Assembly: GCA_015062115.1 (NCBI GenBank)
Contig: SUVG01000001.1
Location: 62,001 to 126,000 of the forward strand
DNA length: 64,000 nucleotides
Direction: 5' to 3'
DNA from: Elusimicrobium sp.
GTDB lineage: Bacteria > Elusimicrobiota > Elusimicrobia > Elusimicrobiales > Elusimicrobiaceae
Under the pieces are notes generated by a model. That model was not told the DNA's origin, did not search any database, and saw only the letters and a program-made list of their open reading frames with translations. The translations under genes were made by a program, and so were the position numbers. This document shows positions 36,243 to 44,652 of the stretch, piece after piece (position 1 is the stretch's first letter; every line of letters begins with the position of its first letter).

Positions 36243-36335
36243 TTAATTATCCGCAAAATTGTAAGCAAAAGCGCAAGAGTGTTTTTTGCTCTTGTTTTGT
36301 TTGCTTACGCGTTTAACGAATAATTGTGTTGCCAT
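36243..36335 (-). CDS. Candidate lysine leader peptide (30 residues)
   Basis: A short ORF between the lysA promoter and its terminator. The 30 codons contain five Lys (positions 8, 12, 15, 17, 18) and one Arg, clustered in the first 18 residues: a stall site for ribosomes short of Lys-tRNA. Codons 10-12 carry GTAAGCAAA, which pairs with TTTGCTTAC (36261-36269) further along the ORF; that segment also pairs with the terminator. A -10 ends 6 nt before the ATG, so the peptide would be translated from a leaderless mRNA. The layout matches classical transcription attenuation. No similar leader is known to me for this phylum. Confidence 0.72.
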   Translation of the reverse strand: MATQLFVKRVSKQNKSKKHSCAFAYNFADN

Positions 36336-36341
36336 ACGCTT

Positions 36342-36371
36342 AGTATAACATAAATAAAAATCTTTGCGCAA
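36342..36371 (-). promoter_or_regulatory. Promoter of the lysine operon, leaderless configuration
   Basis: On the minus strand TTGCGC (36366-36371), an 18-bp spacer and an extended -10 TGTTATACT (hexamer 36342-36347) are followed by only AAGCGT before the leader peptide ATG. Transcription should begin at or next to the A of that ATG. Confidence 0.65.
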
Positions 36372-36445
36372 CAATCTTATAACCTTTTTTCCTGCAGGGA
36401 AATGACACTTTGGGCAAGCATACTAACTAAAAGGGGGAAACAAAT

Positions 36446-37198
36446 ATGAACAAAAAAATTGTACTGCTACGCCACGGGCAAAGCACTTGGAATTTAGAAA
36501 ACCGTTTTACGGGTTGGACAGATGTTGATTTAACAGCGCAGGGCACGCAGGAAGCCAGGCAGGCGGGAAAGATTCTTAAAGACGAGGGCTTCCTTTTTAA
36601 TATAACTTACACATCTTATTTGAAACGGGCGATAAAAACTCTTAATTCGGTATTGGAACAGATGAACTTAGATTGGTTACCCGTTCACAAATCGTGGCGC
36701 CTTAATGAAAAGCATTACGGGGCTTTACAGGGACTCAACAAACAGGAGACCGCCCAAAAATATGGGGAAGAACAAGTAAGGAAGTGGCGCAGAAGTTATA
36801 CAATCCGGCCGCCGGCTTTACAACCGGACGACCCGCGGGCCCCTACGCGTGACCCGAGATATTGGGCAGTTTCCCCCGCGCTTCTTCCGTTGACAGAATC
36901 GCTGCAGGACACCGTCGCACGCATTGTTCCTTACTGGCAAGCGGAAATTTTCCCGAAACTGCAATCGGCAGACCAATTGTTAATCGTGGCGCACGGTAAC
37001 AGCCTGCGCGGTATTATCAAGCACCTTAAACAAATGACGGACGAAGAAATTATCCGTTTTAACTTGCCCACCGCCGTGCCGTATGTGTTGGAATTTGATG
37101 AGCAAGGAAAACTGCAAAAAGATTATTTTTTGGGAAACACGGCAGAAATTGAACAAAAAATAAAAATGGTGGAAAATCAGGGCAAAGCAAGCAATTAA
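36446..37198 (+). CDS. gpmA: 2,3-bisphosphoglycerate-dependent phosphoglycerate mutase
   Basis: A 250-residue glycolytic mutase interconverting 3- and 2-phosphoglycerate. The catalytic histidine motif is [10 protein letters not shown], followed by [11 protein letters not shown] and the second histidine in [11 protein letters not shown]. Length and motifs match the cofactor-dependent type. AAAGGGGG precedes the start. It is transcribed alone, divergent from the lysine operon, and followed by a terminator. Enolase, the next enzyme in glycolysis, is at 47332. Confidence 0.95.
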   Translation: MNKKIVLLRHGQSTWNLENRFTGWTDVDLTAQGTQEARQAGKILKDEGFLFNITYTSYLKRAIKTLNSVLEQMNLDWLPVHKSWRLNEKHYGALQGLNKQETAQKYGEEQVRKWRRSYTIRPPALQPDDPRAPTRDPRYWAVSPALLPLTESLQDTVARIVPYWQAEIFPKLQSADQLLIVAHGNSLRGIIKHLKQMTDEEIIRFNLPTAVPYVLEFDEQGKLQKDYFLGNTAEIEQKIKMVENQGKASN

Positions 37199-37204
37199 AA
37201 ATAA

Positions 37205-37240
37205 AAAACCGCGCTTGGGGATTATCCGTTGCGCGGTTTT
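37205..37240 (+). terminator. Terminator after gpmA
   Basis: AAAACCGCGC pairs with GCGCGGTTTT around a 16-nt loop, between the convergent gpmA and def genes; it can serve both. Confidence 0.85.
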
Positions 37241-37255
37241 GTGAATTTTCAAAAT

Positions 37256-37780
37256 TCAGTTCCAATTGGGGCGAAGTTTTTTGATGGCTTTTTTAACCTC
37301 GGTTTTTAGTTTCGGATCCACCAAATCTACAAACATTTTACCGTCTAAATGGTCAACTTCGTGCTGGAAGGCTTTAGCCAAAAGACCCCGCGCTCGCTTG
37401 ACCTGTTCTTTTCCGTGTTCATCCGTATATTTAATGGTTACATCCGTGGCGCGTTTTACTTCGGCCCATAAACCGGGCAAAGAAAGGCAACCTTCTTCTT
37501 CCAGTTTTTCCCCTCTTTTTTCAATGATTTCGGGATTGATAATCACATAGCGTTTCAAAGGGGCATCTTCTTCGTCCGATTCCGGAATTAAAATAAGTGC
37601 CAGGCGGTAATCCAAACCGATTTGGTTAGCCGCCAAACCTACCCCGCGCACCGCCAAACAGGTTTCCTCCATGTCCTTTAATAACTGCGGAAGAATAGGT
37701 TCCAATGTCTTAAAATCCACGGGTTTTAATTTTTGGCGGAGAATATCCTCTCCGTATTTCGTAATGCGTAAGATAGCCAT
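37256..37780 (-). CDS. def: Peptide deformylase
   Basis: A 174-residue metalloenzyme that removes the formyl group from new proteins. All three family motifs are intact: GVGLAANQIG, EGCLSLPG and the zinc motif QHEVDHLDG. It lies 31 bp after the EIIA gene on the same strand. def is often next to fmt, but no fmt is visible here. Confidence 0.97.
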   Translation of the reverse strand: MAILRITKYGEDILRQKLKPVDFKTLEPILPQLLKDMEETCLAVRGVGLAANQIGLDYRLALILIPESDEEDAPLKRYVIINPEIIEKRGEKLEEEGCLSLPGLWAEVKRATDVTIKYTDEHGKEQVKRARGLLAKAFQHEVDHLDGKMFVDLVDPKLKTEVKKAIKKLRPNWN

Positions 37781-37811
37781 AAATCTATTTTATCATATTG
37801 TGCCGTTGCTT

Positions 37812-38291
37812 TTATGAACGGTCGTTTAATAAAGCGGCCACAGCGCTCGCGTCCTTTTGTGCGCAAAGTTTTTCCACAAACGGGTGGGTAAACTTTTCCG
37901 CCAGTGATGCCAAAAGTTGCAAATGTTTGGAGAAAAAAGGCGTTTGCGCAGGGGACAAAAGCAAAAACATCACCCGTACCGAAGCCCCCGTCGGGGTAAT
38001 AAGCGGTGCGGGCAGCACCGCAAAGGCTGCGGCAAAATCTTCCAGTTCTTCTACGCGAGCATGCGGAATACCGAGCCCCGTTTCCAAAGTAGTACCGATG
38101 CCTTGCTCGCGCTTTAATACTTGCTCGGCCACTTCCTGCGCGTTCAGTTGGGGCAAATGTTTGCAGGCCAACTGCGCTAAGCGCATTATCAGTTCCGCTT
38201 GGGAAGGTACTTCTTTGGGAAGCCACACTTGTTCGGCCGATACCAACCCGCAAAATCCTTGTTTACATGGTGTCTGTTCTAACATAAGCAA
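37812..38291 (-). CDS. PTS EIIA domain protein (fructose/nitrogen type)
   Basis: A 159-residue single EIIA domain of the fructose/mannitol/PtsN family. The phosphorylated histidine lies in GTTLETGLGIPHARVEEL. No EIIB, EIIC, HPr or sigma-54 gene is adjacent, so a regulatory PtsN-like role is as likely as sugar transport. It precedes def by 31 bp. A run of six cysteines in the full protein, including CKQGFCGL near the N-terminus, is unusual for EIIA but has no clear meaning. Confidence 0.85.
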   Translation of the reverse strand: MLMLEQTPCKQGFCGLVSAEQVWLPKEVPSQAELIMRLAQLACKHLPQLNAQEVAEQVLKREQGIGTTLETGLGIPHARVEELEDFAAAFAVLPAPLITPTGASVRVMFLLLSPAQTPFFSKHLQLLASLAEKFTHPFVEKLCAQKDASAVAALLNDRS

Positions 38292-38381
38292 TAAATGGTA
38301 TGCTACAAAAAAACAATGTATATTGGCAAGGCAGAAAAAACGGTTTTATTCCCCCTTCAAAAAAGATAGAATACTAATAAG

Positions 38382-39872
38382 ATGACAGAACAAGACCTGC
38401 AACTTTTGTTTCAAAAACTTTCGGACGGACGCACCCCCGACAAGCAAGATTTTAATGCTTCCAAGATGTTTTCTCTATTGGAAGACCCTTTTAGCATTTG
38501 GTGTTCCTTCCATGCCCCGCGCGAGGAAGCCGTCCACGAAACAAACCGCTACGAAAACCTAAAGATACGCACAGACCGCAACACCCGGGACGAGTGGATA
38601 AAAAAAGAATTTCCGGGGGTGATATTCGTGGCGGGAGAAAATGAAAGTGAACGGTTCAAAAACACACTCTCCGCTATGGCCAAAGGCGAAAGTGCTATTG
38701 CCAACGCCGTCTTATGGAACCTGCCCGAAAACTGCTACGGAAGCGTAAACTTATTGGTACGTGCCGACCAAGGCAAAAGTGTCTTCGGCAAGTATCACTA
38801 TCATATTTTTCAATTCAAACGCGCACACGACTTGAAGGAACATTATGCTTTGCAAGTCTGTCTGTTAAGCCGCATTTTGGGCCGCGTACAAAACTTTACC
38901 CCCGAAAGCACACGCGTATTCTTAAAAAACCGCCACATAGATGTTCTGTACCAGGATCATGGGGAACGCCTGGCCCGCGAACTGGCCTATTGGCGTGCAA
39001 TCCGCGACGGGCAAGCCAAGCCCGAGGCGCATAAACCGCCCAAGGCCGCAGCCGCACCGTGGCGCGTATATGCCAACAAACTCATGGCCCAGACCAAAGA
39101 TTTGTTGATGCTTCCCGGCCTTAATACCGAAATGCGCCAATGCTTAAAAATTAACGGAATTTATAATACGGACGATGTGGCCCGTGCAGGCTTGGAAAAA
39201 TTGCAGGGCATCTTGGAAGAACCGCACGCAACCGATTCTTATTATAACGCACAAGCATATTTGCACAATAAGCCGGTACTGCGCGAAGCAGGCCATTTTC
39301 CGCCTCCCGTTAAAAAATACAATCTGTATTTTGATTTCGAAGCCACCGAAACTTTTACCAAAGACAATGCTTCCTTTGTCTACCTAATCGGTATTTGGGA
39401 TAAAGAAGAAAACAAATATGTCAGTTTTGTAGCCAAAACGCCGGAAGAAGAAATCAAAATTTTTGAACAGTTTTACGATTATATAAAAGATTTTGAACAT
39501 ACCGCCCTTTATCACTGGACGGAATATGAAGTAAAAAAGATGAAAAATCTGGCAGGCAAAAACCCGCAGGACGCCGCCAAATTAAAAGCCCTTTGCAATA
39601 TCTGCTACGACTTAAAAGTAGCCGTTAATAAAGCCTTCTATTTGCCGGCCCCCAGCTTTTCGCTTAAAGCCGCCGCGCCGGCCTTCGGGTTTAATTGGCG
39701 CCAGGACGATTGCGGCGCCATGGACAGCATGGTCTATTTTACCAACTGGCTTAAAACGGGCAATCAAGAACTTTTGGATAAAGTACTGATGTACAACGAA
39801 GACGATTGCAAAGCCATGCTCGACTTGGAAGAAAAATTAAAAGCTGCCAAAATTTTGGAACTGAAAAAATGA
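38382..39872 (+). CDS. TM0106-family RecB-like nuclease with RNase H-like domain
   Basis: A 496-residue protein. The N-terminal ~200 residues resemble a PD-(D/E)XK RecB-like nuclease. A helix-hairpin-helix-like middle (LLMLPGLNTEMRQCLKINGIYNTDDVA) follows, then a C-terminal RNase H-like exonuclease domain beginning YFDFEATETF and ending YNEDDCKAMLDL, with acidic residues in the expected places. The combination matches the TM0106 family, whose function is unknown. TAGAAT (38367-38372) lies 9 nt before the ATG without a ribosome site, suggesting a leaderless message. The suhB-like gene overlaps its end by 4 bp. Confidence 0.8.
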   Translation: MTEQDLQLLFQKLSDGRTPDKQDFNASKMFSLLEDPFSIWCSFHAPREEAVHETNRYENLKIRTDRNTRDEWIKKEFPGVIFVAGENESERFKNTLSAMAKGESAIANAVLWNLPENCYGSVNLLVRADQGKSVFGKYHYHIFQFKRAHDLKEHYALQVCLLSRILGRVQNFTPESTRVFLKNRHIDVLYQDHGERLARELAYWRAIRDGQAKPEAHKPPKAAAAPWRVYANKLMAQTKDLLMLPGLNTEMRQCLKINGIYNTDDVARAGLEKLQGILEEPHATDSYYNAQAYLHNKPVLREAGHFPPPVKKYNLYFDFEATETFTKDNASFVYLIGIWDKEENKYVSFVAKTPEEEIKIFEQFYDYIKDFEHTALYHWTEYEVKKMKNLAGKNPQDAAKLKALCNICYDLKVAVNKAFYLPAPSFSLKAAAPAFGFNWRQDDCGAMDSMVYFTNWLKTGNQELLDKVLMYNEDDCKAMLDLEEKLKAAKILELKK

Positions 39873-40654
39873 AAAAAGAACGCGCCGTCTTACAAGAGTG
39901 TTTACAGGTAGCCGCCCGTATTATCCGCCGCCATTTCGGCAAGGTGGGATACGAACTCAAAAGCAAAGCCAACCTGGTAACCATGGCCGATTTAGCCGTG
40001 CAAAAGGCCGTCCTTTCCCTGATTCGCAAGAATTTTCCGGGGCACGATTTCCTGGCCGAAGAAGATGACCTTAAAAACACAGGGGCCGAATACACTTGGG
40101 TATTAGACCCTATCGACGGTACTACCAATTTTGCCCACGGGTTTCCGCAATGCAGTATTTCTTTGGCCCTTTTTCATAAAAACGAACCTGTTTTAGGCGG
40201 GGTTTTTAACCCGATTTCCAACGAACTCTTTTTCGCCCAAAAAGGGAAAGGGGCTACCCTTAACGGGAAAAAAATTCATGTTTCCCAAACCAAAAAACTG
40301 GAAGATTCCCTACTGATTACGGGATTTCCTTACAACCGCTTTGAACGCATGGAAGAACTTATTAACCGGTTTTCTCTCTTCTTAACCTCCTCCCATGATG
40401 TACGACGCTTAGGCTCGGCCGCACTTGATTTATGTTGGGTAGCCGCCGGACGGGCAGACGGATATTGGGAAGATAATTTGAACCCGTGGGACGCCTCGGC
40501 CGGCACTTTAATTTTGCAGGAAGCCGGCGGAAAAGTTACCGATTACAACGGGAAAAAATACAAAAAAATAAAAGACTATGGCAGCAAATTGCTTGCCAGC
40601 AACGGTAAGATTCACAAGCAAATGCTGGGCATTATCCGCCAAAGCATTAAATAA
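39869..40654 (+). CDS. Inositol monophosphatase family protein (SuhB-like)
   Basis: A 261-residue magnesium-dependent sugar phosphatase. Metal motifs are intact: AEEDDLKNTG, then VLDPIDGTTNFAHGFP, and the late NPWDASAGTLILQEAGG. Substrates in this family include inositol phosphates, fructose-1,6-bisphosphate and histidinol phosphate, so the exact one is open. The ATG overlaps the stop of the upstream nuclease gene (ATGA), indicating translational coupling. Confidence 0.92.
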   Translation: MKKERAVLQECLQVAARIIRRHFGKVGYELKSKANLVTMADLAVQKAVLSLIRKNFPGHDFLAEEDDLKNTGAEYTWVLDPIDGTTNFAHGFPQCSISLALFHKNEPVLGGVFNPISNELFFAQKGKGATLNGKKIHVSQTKKLEDSLLITGFPYNRFERMEELINRFSLFLTSSHDVRRLGSAALDLCWVAAGRADGYWEDNLNPWDASAGTLILQEAGGKVTDYNGKKYKKIKDYGSKLLASNGKIHKQMLGIIRQSIK

Positions 40655-40787
40655 CTGTTCTTTGTAAACATTTTTCAACAGATTCCTTCCCTTTATCGGG
40701 GGATATCCGTTTTTTTCAGGCCTTCTTTCGCAAGGTTTGATATAATAAAGAGAAAGACGTAAATGTCATGACGAAAAAGGGGTTTGC

Positions 40788-41198
40788 ATGGCTATTAACG
40801 TAGTAAAACAATACAGTGTATTCTTAATTAACGAACCGGGAGCGCTTAAAAACTTTGCAGAACTGTTTGTGCGCGAAAATGTGGATATCATTGCTATTTC
40901 GCAAGATGTCCGCTACGACGCGGCAGTGGTAAGGTTGGCTGTGAACTATAACGAAGAAATCAGCCACGCGCTGACCAAAGCAGGTTTTACCAGCGTAAAA
41001 ACAGATGCTATTTGTGTTGATGCACCCAACCGTGTGGGTTTGGCACGGGATATCGGGGCTACCTTGTTTGCACAGGGCATCAACATTACTACCATTTACG
41101 GTAGTGCGGGGCCGGGTAATACCAGCCGGTGGATAGTAGTAGTAAGCGATATTACCAAAGCCCTCAACGCATTAGAAGCAAGCGGTCTTTTTAATTAG
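40788..41198 (+). CDS. Tandem ACT-domain protein
   Basis: A 136-residue protein made of two ACT domains: the first begins KQYSVFLINEPGALKNFAELF, the second APNRVGLARDIGATLFAQGINI. Stand-alone ACT pairs bind amino acids and often regulate neighbouring enzymes, but none is adjacent. The window's aspartokinase lacks its ACT domains, so a link is conceivable but unsupported. A consensus TATAAT (40741-40746, extended TGA) lies 41 bp upstream, and AAAGGGG precedes the start. Confidence 0.85.
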   Translation: MAINVVKQYSVFLINEPGALKNFAELFVRENVDIIAISQDVRYDAAVVRLAVNYNEEISHALTKAGFTSVKTDAICVDAPNRVGLARDIGATLFAQGINITTIYGSAGPGNTSRWIVVVSDITKALNALEASGLFN

Positions 41199-41208
41199 AA
41201 TATAGAAC

Positions 41209-41241
41209 AAAACTCCCTGGATTAGAACCGGGGAGTTTTTA
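41209..41241 (+). terminator. Terminator after the ACT-domain gene
   Basis: AAAACTCCC pairs with GGGAGTTTT around an imperfect GG/CC-closed loop, followed by T5. It lies between the convergent ACT and pilin genes. Confidence 0.8.
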
Positions 41242-41246
41242 TTATA

Positions 41247-41723
41247 TTACTGAATAGTGTAGCGGGCATATCCTGAACTGGTTGAAAGATGCGGCCCCAA
41301 ACTCTTACATAAGTTGACGGCTTTTGCATCGGAGGTTATGGCCCAACAATATAATTTGTTTGCAAGAGCCGTATTATCGGAACGGTGCTGGAAGGAATAA
41401 ATAATTCCCCAGTTAGTATTTCCGGTGCGGTGGGCAGACATTTTATCGTAGGTGTTACCGGGCTCCCGCGAATCGCCGCGCAAAAGGCAAGTCCAGCCGT
41501 CCGGGCACGTCCAATCTATGTCTAAATTTTCCTTATCGCTCGTATAGACTCCGTTGGCCATATAATACACTTCTTCGGCATCTTTGGCCGCCTTCAAAAG
41601 ATTAACTACTTGGGCCACCCGGGATTTTTCTACCGCCTTGGTGTACTGGGGCAAGGCTACAGCGGACAAAATCCCAATAATTAAAACTACTACCAATAAT
41701 TCTATCAGTGTAAACCCTTTCAT
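41247..41723 (-). CDS. Type IV pilin-like protein, divergent lineage without the cassette flank
   Basis: A 158-residue prepilin with leader MKG, cut before FTLIELLVVV, and a hydrophobic helix ending LPQYTKAVEKS. The protein N-terminus matches the other pilins, but synonymous codons differ throughout and the ~200-bp upstream repeat is absent; instead a secreted protein gene sits 9 bp upstream. The C-terminal part has the frequent pilin pattern YYMANGVYTSDKENLDI and late cysteines including NLCKSLGPH. It probably belongs to a two-gene unit with 41733-42239. Confidence 0.87.
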   Translation of the reverse strand: MKGFTLIELLVVVLIIGILSAVALPQYTKAVEKSRVAQVVNLLKAAKDAEEVYYMANGVYTSDKENLDIDWTCPDGWTCLLRGDSREPGNTYDKMSAHRTGNTNWGIIYSFQHRSDNTALANKLYCWAITSDAKAVNLCKSLGPHLSTSSGYARYTIQ

Positions 41724-41732
41724 ATTACTACC

Positions 41733-42239
41733 CTATTTCACTTTCTTTTTGGCTTCTTTAAGTTGTTTCTTCCAAGCCTTTTTGGCGGCTTTGTGTTTCT
41801 TTTCGGCGGCACCGGATAACAAATCTTCCACCCGCAAAGTTTTTACTTCATCTAAATTAGCCTCTTGCTCTTTCACTTTGGCTTCCCAATTATCCAAATT
41901 GGCCCGTTCGGCGGCGATACGGTCCTTCATGTAAGACAACCCATTGTCAACCGCCACGGATACCAATTCCGTCAGTTGTGCTTTGATAGCCGGTTTTTCC
42001 GCCGAAGAGGCTTTGCGATAGGCTTTTACCAGTTTCTTAATTTGTTTGCGGCGTTCTTTGGCTTGTTTTTTTCGTTCGGCCGGGGTTAATTCCTTTTGGG
42101 CAGAAGGCAAAGCGGCGGCGGGTTCTTCCGCTTTTACTTGTTCGGCGGTAACAGCAGAGGAATCTTGCTTTTGTTCTTCCCCCGCCCACAGGCTACCGGC
42201 CACGCATAATAAGAAAAAAACCCACAATAATTTTCTCAT
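41733..42239 (-). CDS. Secreted, highly charged helical protein of unknown function
   Basis: A 168-residue protein with a signal peptide (about 1-19, ending SLWAG). The rest is low-complexity and strongly charged: an acidic Ala/Glu stretch, then Lys/Arg-rich helices (ERKKQAKERRKQIKKL and a Lys-rich C-terminus) that could form coiled coils. No family recognised. It is the gene immediately before a pilin (9 bp) and follows queC by 9 bp, so it is part of the queC-to-pilin unit. Confidence 0.65.
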   Translation of the reverse strand: MRKLLWVFFLLCVAGSLWAGEEQKQDSSAVTAEQVKAEEPAAALPSAQKELTPAERKKQAKERRKQIKKLVKAYRKASSAEKPAIKAQLTELVSVAVDNGLSYMKDRIAAERANLDNWEAKVKEQEANLDEVKTLRVEDLLSGAAEKKHKAAKKAWKKQLKEAKKKVK

Positions 42240-42248
42240 AAAATCTCC

Positions 42249-44225
42249 TTAATCTAAAGCGGTGTCACGCACACCCGCTTCTTCAAAACCTTTCGCACGA
42301 AGTTTGCATGAATCACAACGTCCGCACGGCTTTTGACCACCGGCATAGCAACTCCAAGTTAATTCAAAAGGCACTTTTAATTGGGCGGCCATTTTAACAA
42401 TTTCCGCCTTGGACAAGCGCATCAAAGGGGCCAATACTTCAATTCCTTCGTTCACACCCGTTACCGTCCCACGGTTAAGTGCATCGGCGGCCGCCTTAAA
42501 GAAAGCAGGGGTGCAATCGGGGTAACCCGAGAAATCAATAGCGTTCGGCCCGGCGACAATCGCTTCTGCACCGACGGAATCCAACAAAGAACCGGCAATA
42601 GACAAAAACATCAGGTTGCGCCCCGGCACATAGGTGCTGGGAACGCCGTTTTTCGGGATATCTTCTACCGCGACATCGGGGATGGTTTGGTTTTTATCTA
42701 CCAAAGAACTCGTGGCAAGCCACGGCAAATTTAGAGTAATCAAATGATGTTTTACTCCCAAGTTGCGGGCAATCATTTGTGCGGCCAATACTTCCCGGTC
42801 GTGGCGTTGCCCGTAGGACACGGTCAAGGCTTCACACTCGTAGCCTTGGGACATCGCCCAATATAAACAGGTAGTGGAATCAAGCCCGCCCGAAAAGAGC
42901 ACGATGGCTTTTTTATTCTTTTTCCCGCCGAACGAGTCCGCCTTTGCCGTTGCAGGAGCTTCCTTAACGGGGGCCGCCGTTTCTTCGGCCAGTTTAACGG
43001 AAGCGGGTGCTGGCGCTACAGTTTCTTGAGGGGCAGGAGTTTCTTTCACCGCGGATTCGGCCTGAGGGAGGCTTTCCTCACTCGGTTTCTCATCGGCGGT
43101 TTTTTTCAAAATATTGTCCAACGGGTCGTCCGTAACGGGGGCAGGTTCCGCGGCTTGTGCAGAAGATTGATTTTTGCGGAAAAAAGCCTGTTCCAACTCT
43201 TCTTTTTCCTCTTTGACGGAACGCACAATATTGGAAAAGAACCCTTTTATTTTAGATTTGGCTTCCTGCGCCTTCTCTTGCATTTCGGCGGAGGATATTT
43301 TCTCATGAAATTCGGTGGCTTTTCCTTGCACGGAACTGGAAACGCCTTTTAGAAAACCGGTCAATTTACTTTCGGTCTTTCCCGTTTCCTTTTTAGCGGG
43401 ATTGGGAACCGGTACAGAGGCAAAAGGCTCATCACCCAACTGGCCTAAAGAAACATTTGCCATCAATTGGGTGGCTTCTCCCGGCGTGTAAGAAGTGGTG
43501 GACACCCCCGCCTCGGCCATGCGGGCCGTTTGGATAATCCAATTATCCGGGGCCGGGGTTCCCGCTTGATGAATAGCGGCAAAAGTTTGTTGTGAGCTGA
43601 AAGAAATTTGCGGCACGGAATCTAAACAATTTATTTTGAAGGCCAAGGCCGCATCTTTGGCAGCCGTTTTAGATCCCTGTTCAATGTATTCGTTCAAACG
43701 CAAGGTATTGCCGATTTCGCTTACGGCGCGTTCCGGCAGACCGATTCCTTGCAAATAATCTTTCATGGCTTCGGCACACAAAACATCTTCCACATCATCG
43801 GGAGAAGTGAACAAAGAAGTAGGAATCAGCAAAACATCTTGCCCGATACGAGACAATTCTTTAGCCAACTTAAAAAAGTTACAAAAACCACCCAAAAAAA
43901 CGACGGAAGAATTATGGCAGGCAAATGCCGCTAAAGAAGCACCGCTGACCAAAAGCCCCGGTTTTTTGGCGGAAGATTTACCGGCCAAAAAAGGAGAATC
44001 GTGTTGAAACGGAACCGACATCTTCCACTCGGAAAACACCTCAAAATCGGTATGTTCGCGAGCGAATTTTTCAGCACCTTCCACATCGGGGAAAAGCAAA
44101 ATATCACTTTTCCCTTTTTCCAAAAGAGCGCAAGCCGTTGTGGAGCCGCAAAGCAAATCAAAAACAACACTCACACCCTTCCAAGCACTACATTCTTCTT
44201 TGTTTTTAGCTATCAGAACGTTCAT
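42249..44225 (-). CDS. queC: ComB-like domain fused to 7-cyano-7-deazaguanine synthase (QueC)
   Basis: One uninterrupted 658-residue frame. Residues ~438-658 are a complete QueC: PP-loop FSGGLDSTTC (Ser445), VSYGQRHDREV, STYVPGRNLMFLS and the zinc cysteines in SCYAGGQKPCGRCDSC. QueC makes preQ0 for queuosine. Residues ~1-205 resemble 2-phosphosulfolactate phosphatase (ComB): VVFDLLCGSTT for the usual VVFDVLRATTT, and DDVEDVLCAEAM for the C-terminal signature. The Arg of the first motif and the TTNGT motif (here LVSGAS) are lost, so that part is probably not catalytic. A ~230-residue charged then Ala/Pro-rich linker joins the two. The start overlaps the lipoprotein gene by 20 bp. Confidence 0.85.
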   Translation of the reverse strand: MNVLIAKNKEECSAWKGVSVVFDLLCGSTTACALLEKGKSDILLFPDVEGAEKFAREHTDFEVFSEWKMSVPFQHDSPFLAGKSSAKKPGLLVSGASLAAFACHNSSVVFLGGFCNFFKLAKELSRIGQDVLLIPTSLFTSPDDVEDVLCAEAMKDYLQGIGLPERAVSEIGNTLRLNEYIEQGSKTAAKDAALAFKINCLDSVPQISFSSQQTFAAIHQAGTPAPDNWIIQTARMAEAGVSTTSYTPGEATQLMANVSLGQLGDEPFASVPVPNPAKKETGKTESKLTGFLKGVSSSVQGKATEFHEKISSAEMQEKAQEAKSKIKGFFSNIVRSVKEEKEELEQAFFRKNQSSAQAAEPAPVTDDPLDNILKKTADEKPSEESLPQAESAVKETPAPQETVAPAPASVKLAEETAAPVKEAPATAKADSFGGKKNKKAIVLFSGGLDSTTCLYWAMSQGYECEALTVSYGQRHDREVLAAQMIARNLGVKHHLITLNLPWLATSSLVDKNQTIPDVAVEDIPKNGVPSTYVPGRNLMFLSIAGSLLDSVGAEAIVAGPNAIDFSGYPDCTPAFFKAAADALNRGTVTGVNEGIEVLAPLMRLSKAEIVKMAAQLKVPFELTWSCYAGGQKPCGRCDSCKLRAKGFEEAGVRDTALD

Positions 44226-44643
44226 TCAAAATCCCCAGTACTTTGAAATCTTCAATGGCTTTTTCATCTTCTTCCGTCAAGTTATCTACATACTTGATGG
44301 CATAAATGATAAGCGTTACACGCGGTTCGCTTGCGCCGTCCTCGGCACTGTTATATTGGCCGATTTGGATAGCATCAGCCCCTTTGGAAGCAGCAATTTT
44401 ACGGCCTTTTTCCACTCCCATAAGCAACGTTTGGCGATCCGGTTTAAGGTTCTTGATACGAAGTAAGCCCAAATTTCCGTACGGGCGGGAAACATCTTCT
44501 CTCCCCCCGATAATTTCTACATCTTTGGCTTTGGTAGCCGGAAAATCCGGCCCTATCGGAATCCAATCTACATTGGTTTGATCCAAGGTGGCGCAGGCCC
44601 CCAAGCCGATGCAAGCAAAAGTTAAAAGCAATAATTTTTTCAT
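44206..44643 (-). CDS. Lipoprotein of unknown function
   Basis: A 145-residue protein with signal peptide and lipobox LGAC (Cys17), so it should be lipid-anchored. The body includes DFPATKAKDVEIIGGRED and GADAIQIGQYNS, reminiscent of small YbjQ/SHOCT-like lipoproteins, but I cannot assign it. It overlaps the downstream ComB-QueC gene by 20 bp and follows rlmN closely, forming one minus-strand unit. Confidence 0.7.
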   Translation of the reverse strand: MKKLLLLTFACIGLGACATLDQTNVDWIPIGPDFPATKAKDVEIIGGREDVSRPYGNLGLLRIKNLKPDRQTLLMGVEKGRKIAASKGADAIQIGQYNSAEDGASEPRVTLIIYAIKYVDNLTEEDEKAIEDFKVLGILNERSDS

Positions 44644-44652
44644 CTTTTTCTC

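Noticed and set aside
40768-40803. An 11-codon upstream ORF overlapping the start of the ACT-domain gene
   Set aside because: No ribosome site, no amino-acid bias and no hairpin around it. The overlap looks like chance around the GGGG ribosome site of the real gene.
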